Shown one piece after another: positions 14,245 to 14,749 of a stretch of 14,749 bases of DNA (position 1 is the first letter of the stretch; each line of letters opens with the position of its first letter). This stretch comes from DASTBU01 sp035711845 (GTDB taxonomy: Bacteria > Acidobacteriota > Vicinamibacteria > Vicinamibacterales > 2-12-FULL-66-21). The notes under the pieces are model-generated. The model did not search any database, was not told where the DNA came from, and saw only the letters and a program-made list of their open reading frames with translations. Location: assembly GCA_035711845.1 (NCBI GenBank), contig DASTBU010000027.1, forward strand, positions 1 through 14,749. Direction: 5' to 3'. A program made the position numbers and the translations under genes.

Positions 14245-14747
14245 GCGATTCCCTGCAGCGGCTGGCCGTCCATATACGCGGGCGGTTCGATGCCGAACAA
14301 CCGCAGGGCCGTCGGGGCGATGTCGATCAACGCCGGGTCCTCTGTTTTCACGGGACGGTTGCAGAAGAAGACGCCCGGCACGAGCCGCGGATCGATGCAG
14401 TGGTCGCCGCTCCAGGCCTTGGTGTTGTCCTCGAACAGCGGAGCGGTCACCACTCCGGTCGCGCAGTCCCACGACGTGCGATAGCCGCGGTTGTAGCCGA
14501 TGAGGATGTCCGGCGCGTTGCGCTGGTAAGGGCCGTTGTAGATCCTCGAGGTGTCGAACGCCTCGCAGATCGCGGTCTCGCCGCGCTGCGCGTCGGGCAG
14601 CCCAGAGAGGCCCGCCACCAGCTCGGCCTCGAGGCGCTCGGCCTCCTCGCCGGGCTCGACGATGCCGCCCGCCTCGCGCCCCTTCAGGTTGAGGAAGAGA
14701 CCCGAGAGCCCGAGCGCATAAGCGCGCGTGCGGCTCCAATCGACTCC
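14241..14747 (-). CDS. C-terminal part of a second type I phosphodiesterase-family protein, runs out of window
   Basis: 168 residues are visible, open to the right edge. VDWSRTRAYALGLSGLFLNLKGRE aligns with VDWSKTRAYGLGLNGLYVNLAGRE of the next gene. The metal-ligand stretch WSGDHCIDPRLVPGVFF aligns with WSGDHCMDHRAVPGILL. It continues past that region with DIAPTALRLFGIEPPAYMDG, the usual C-terminus of this family. Its stop TGA overlaps the following ATG (4 nt shared), so the two genes are translationally coupled paralogues. The N-terminal half, including nucleophile and signal peptide, lies outside the window. Confidence 0.88.
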   Translation of the reverse strand, partial: GVDWSRTRAYALGLSGLFLNLKGREAGGIVEPGEEAERLEAELVAGLSGLPDAQRGETAICEAFDTSRIYNGPYQRNAPDILIGYNRGYRTSWDCATGVVTAPLFEDNTKAWSGDHCIDPRLVPGVFFCNRPVKTEDPALIDIAPTALRLFGIEPPAYMDGQPLQGIA

Positions 14748-14749
14748 GG

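Noticed and set aside
12412..14484. A 690-codon plus-strand frame opposite the phosphodiesterase gene
   Set aside because: Same cause: antisense to a gene with a full metal site and lipoprotein signal. No family resemblance.
14245..14739. N-terminal extension of the phosphodiesterase frame by 165 residues
   Set aside because: The extension is Arg-rich and out of frame with the real upstream gene. The ATGA overlap and the lipobox support the start at 14244.

Overview
This 14.7 kb window is GC-rich DNA. It most likely comes from a Gram-negative soil or environmental bacterium. Acidobacteriota is my best guess, because of the YD-repeat RHS family with a GDPVNLATGLF-type DUF6531 segment, the AlkP-superfamily lipoproteins ending in LGYIR, and the nucleotidyltransferase family at the centre. 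This is inference from protein style; there is no rRNA or other marker gene.

Region A (1-5266, plus strand) is a rearranged, decaying RHS locus. It holds the 3' part of an RHS/YD-repeat gene that runs in from outside the window (2-1765) and loses its reading frame at a chimeric junction. Next is the C-terminal remnant of a TolB/PD40-like beta-propeller gene (1726-2094). Then comes the 5' part of a second RHS gene (about 2129-3700), broken by two compensating one-base indels. That second copy is cut off exactly where an IS110-family element starts (about 3701-5192, transposase 3938-5167). The first 490 bases of the window match 3211-3700 without gaps at about 91 % identity, so the two RHS copies are direct repeats.

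Region B (5267-6100, minus strand) is one gene. It appears to fuse a small helical protein to a MNT/AbiEii-like nucleotidyltransferase that keeps all three catalytic Asp residues.

Region C (6194-14749, minus strand) is a tightly packed cluster read from the right edge leftwards. In order it contains: the C-terminal part of a type I phosphodiesterase-like protein (leaves the window); a complete lipoprotein paralogue of it, overlapping by 4 nt (ATGA); a 63-aa ribbon-helix-helix-like protein, 1 nt gap; a three-TM membrane protein resembling the EMC3/TMCO1/DUF106 branch of the YidC/Oxa1 superfamily with an added extracytoplasmic beta domain, 1 nt gap; a gap of about 107 nt holding 7-bp tandem repeats; and two tandem 'sulfatase'-fold lipoproteins that carry Thr, not Cys/Ser, at the nucleophile position.

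The four AlkP-superfamily enzymes, the membrane protein and the small protein probably form one functional module acting at the cell envelope. The small RHH-like protein and both sulfatase-like lipoproteins share a C-terminal LxxLGYI tail. The substrate is not evident. This cluster is the best candidate here for an undescribed system.
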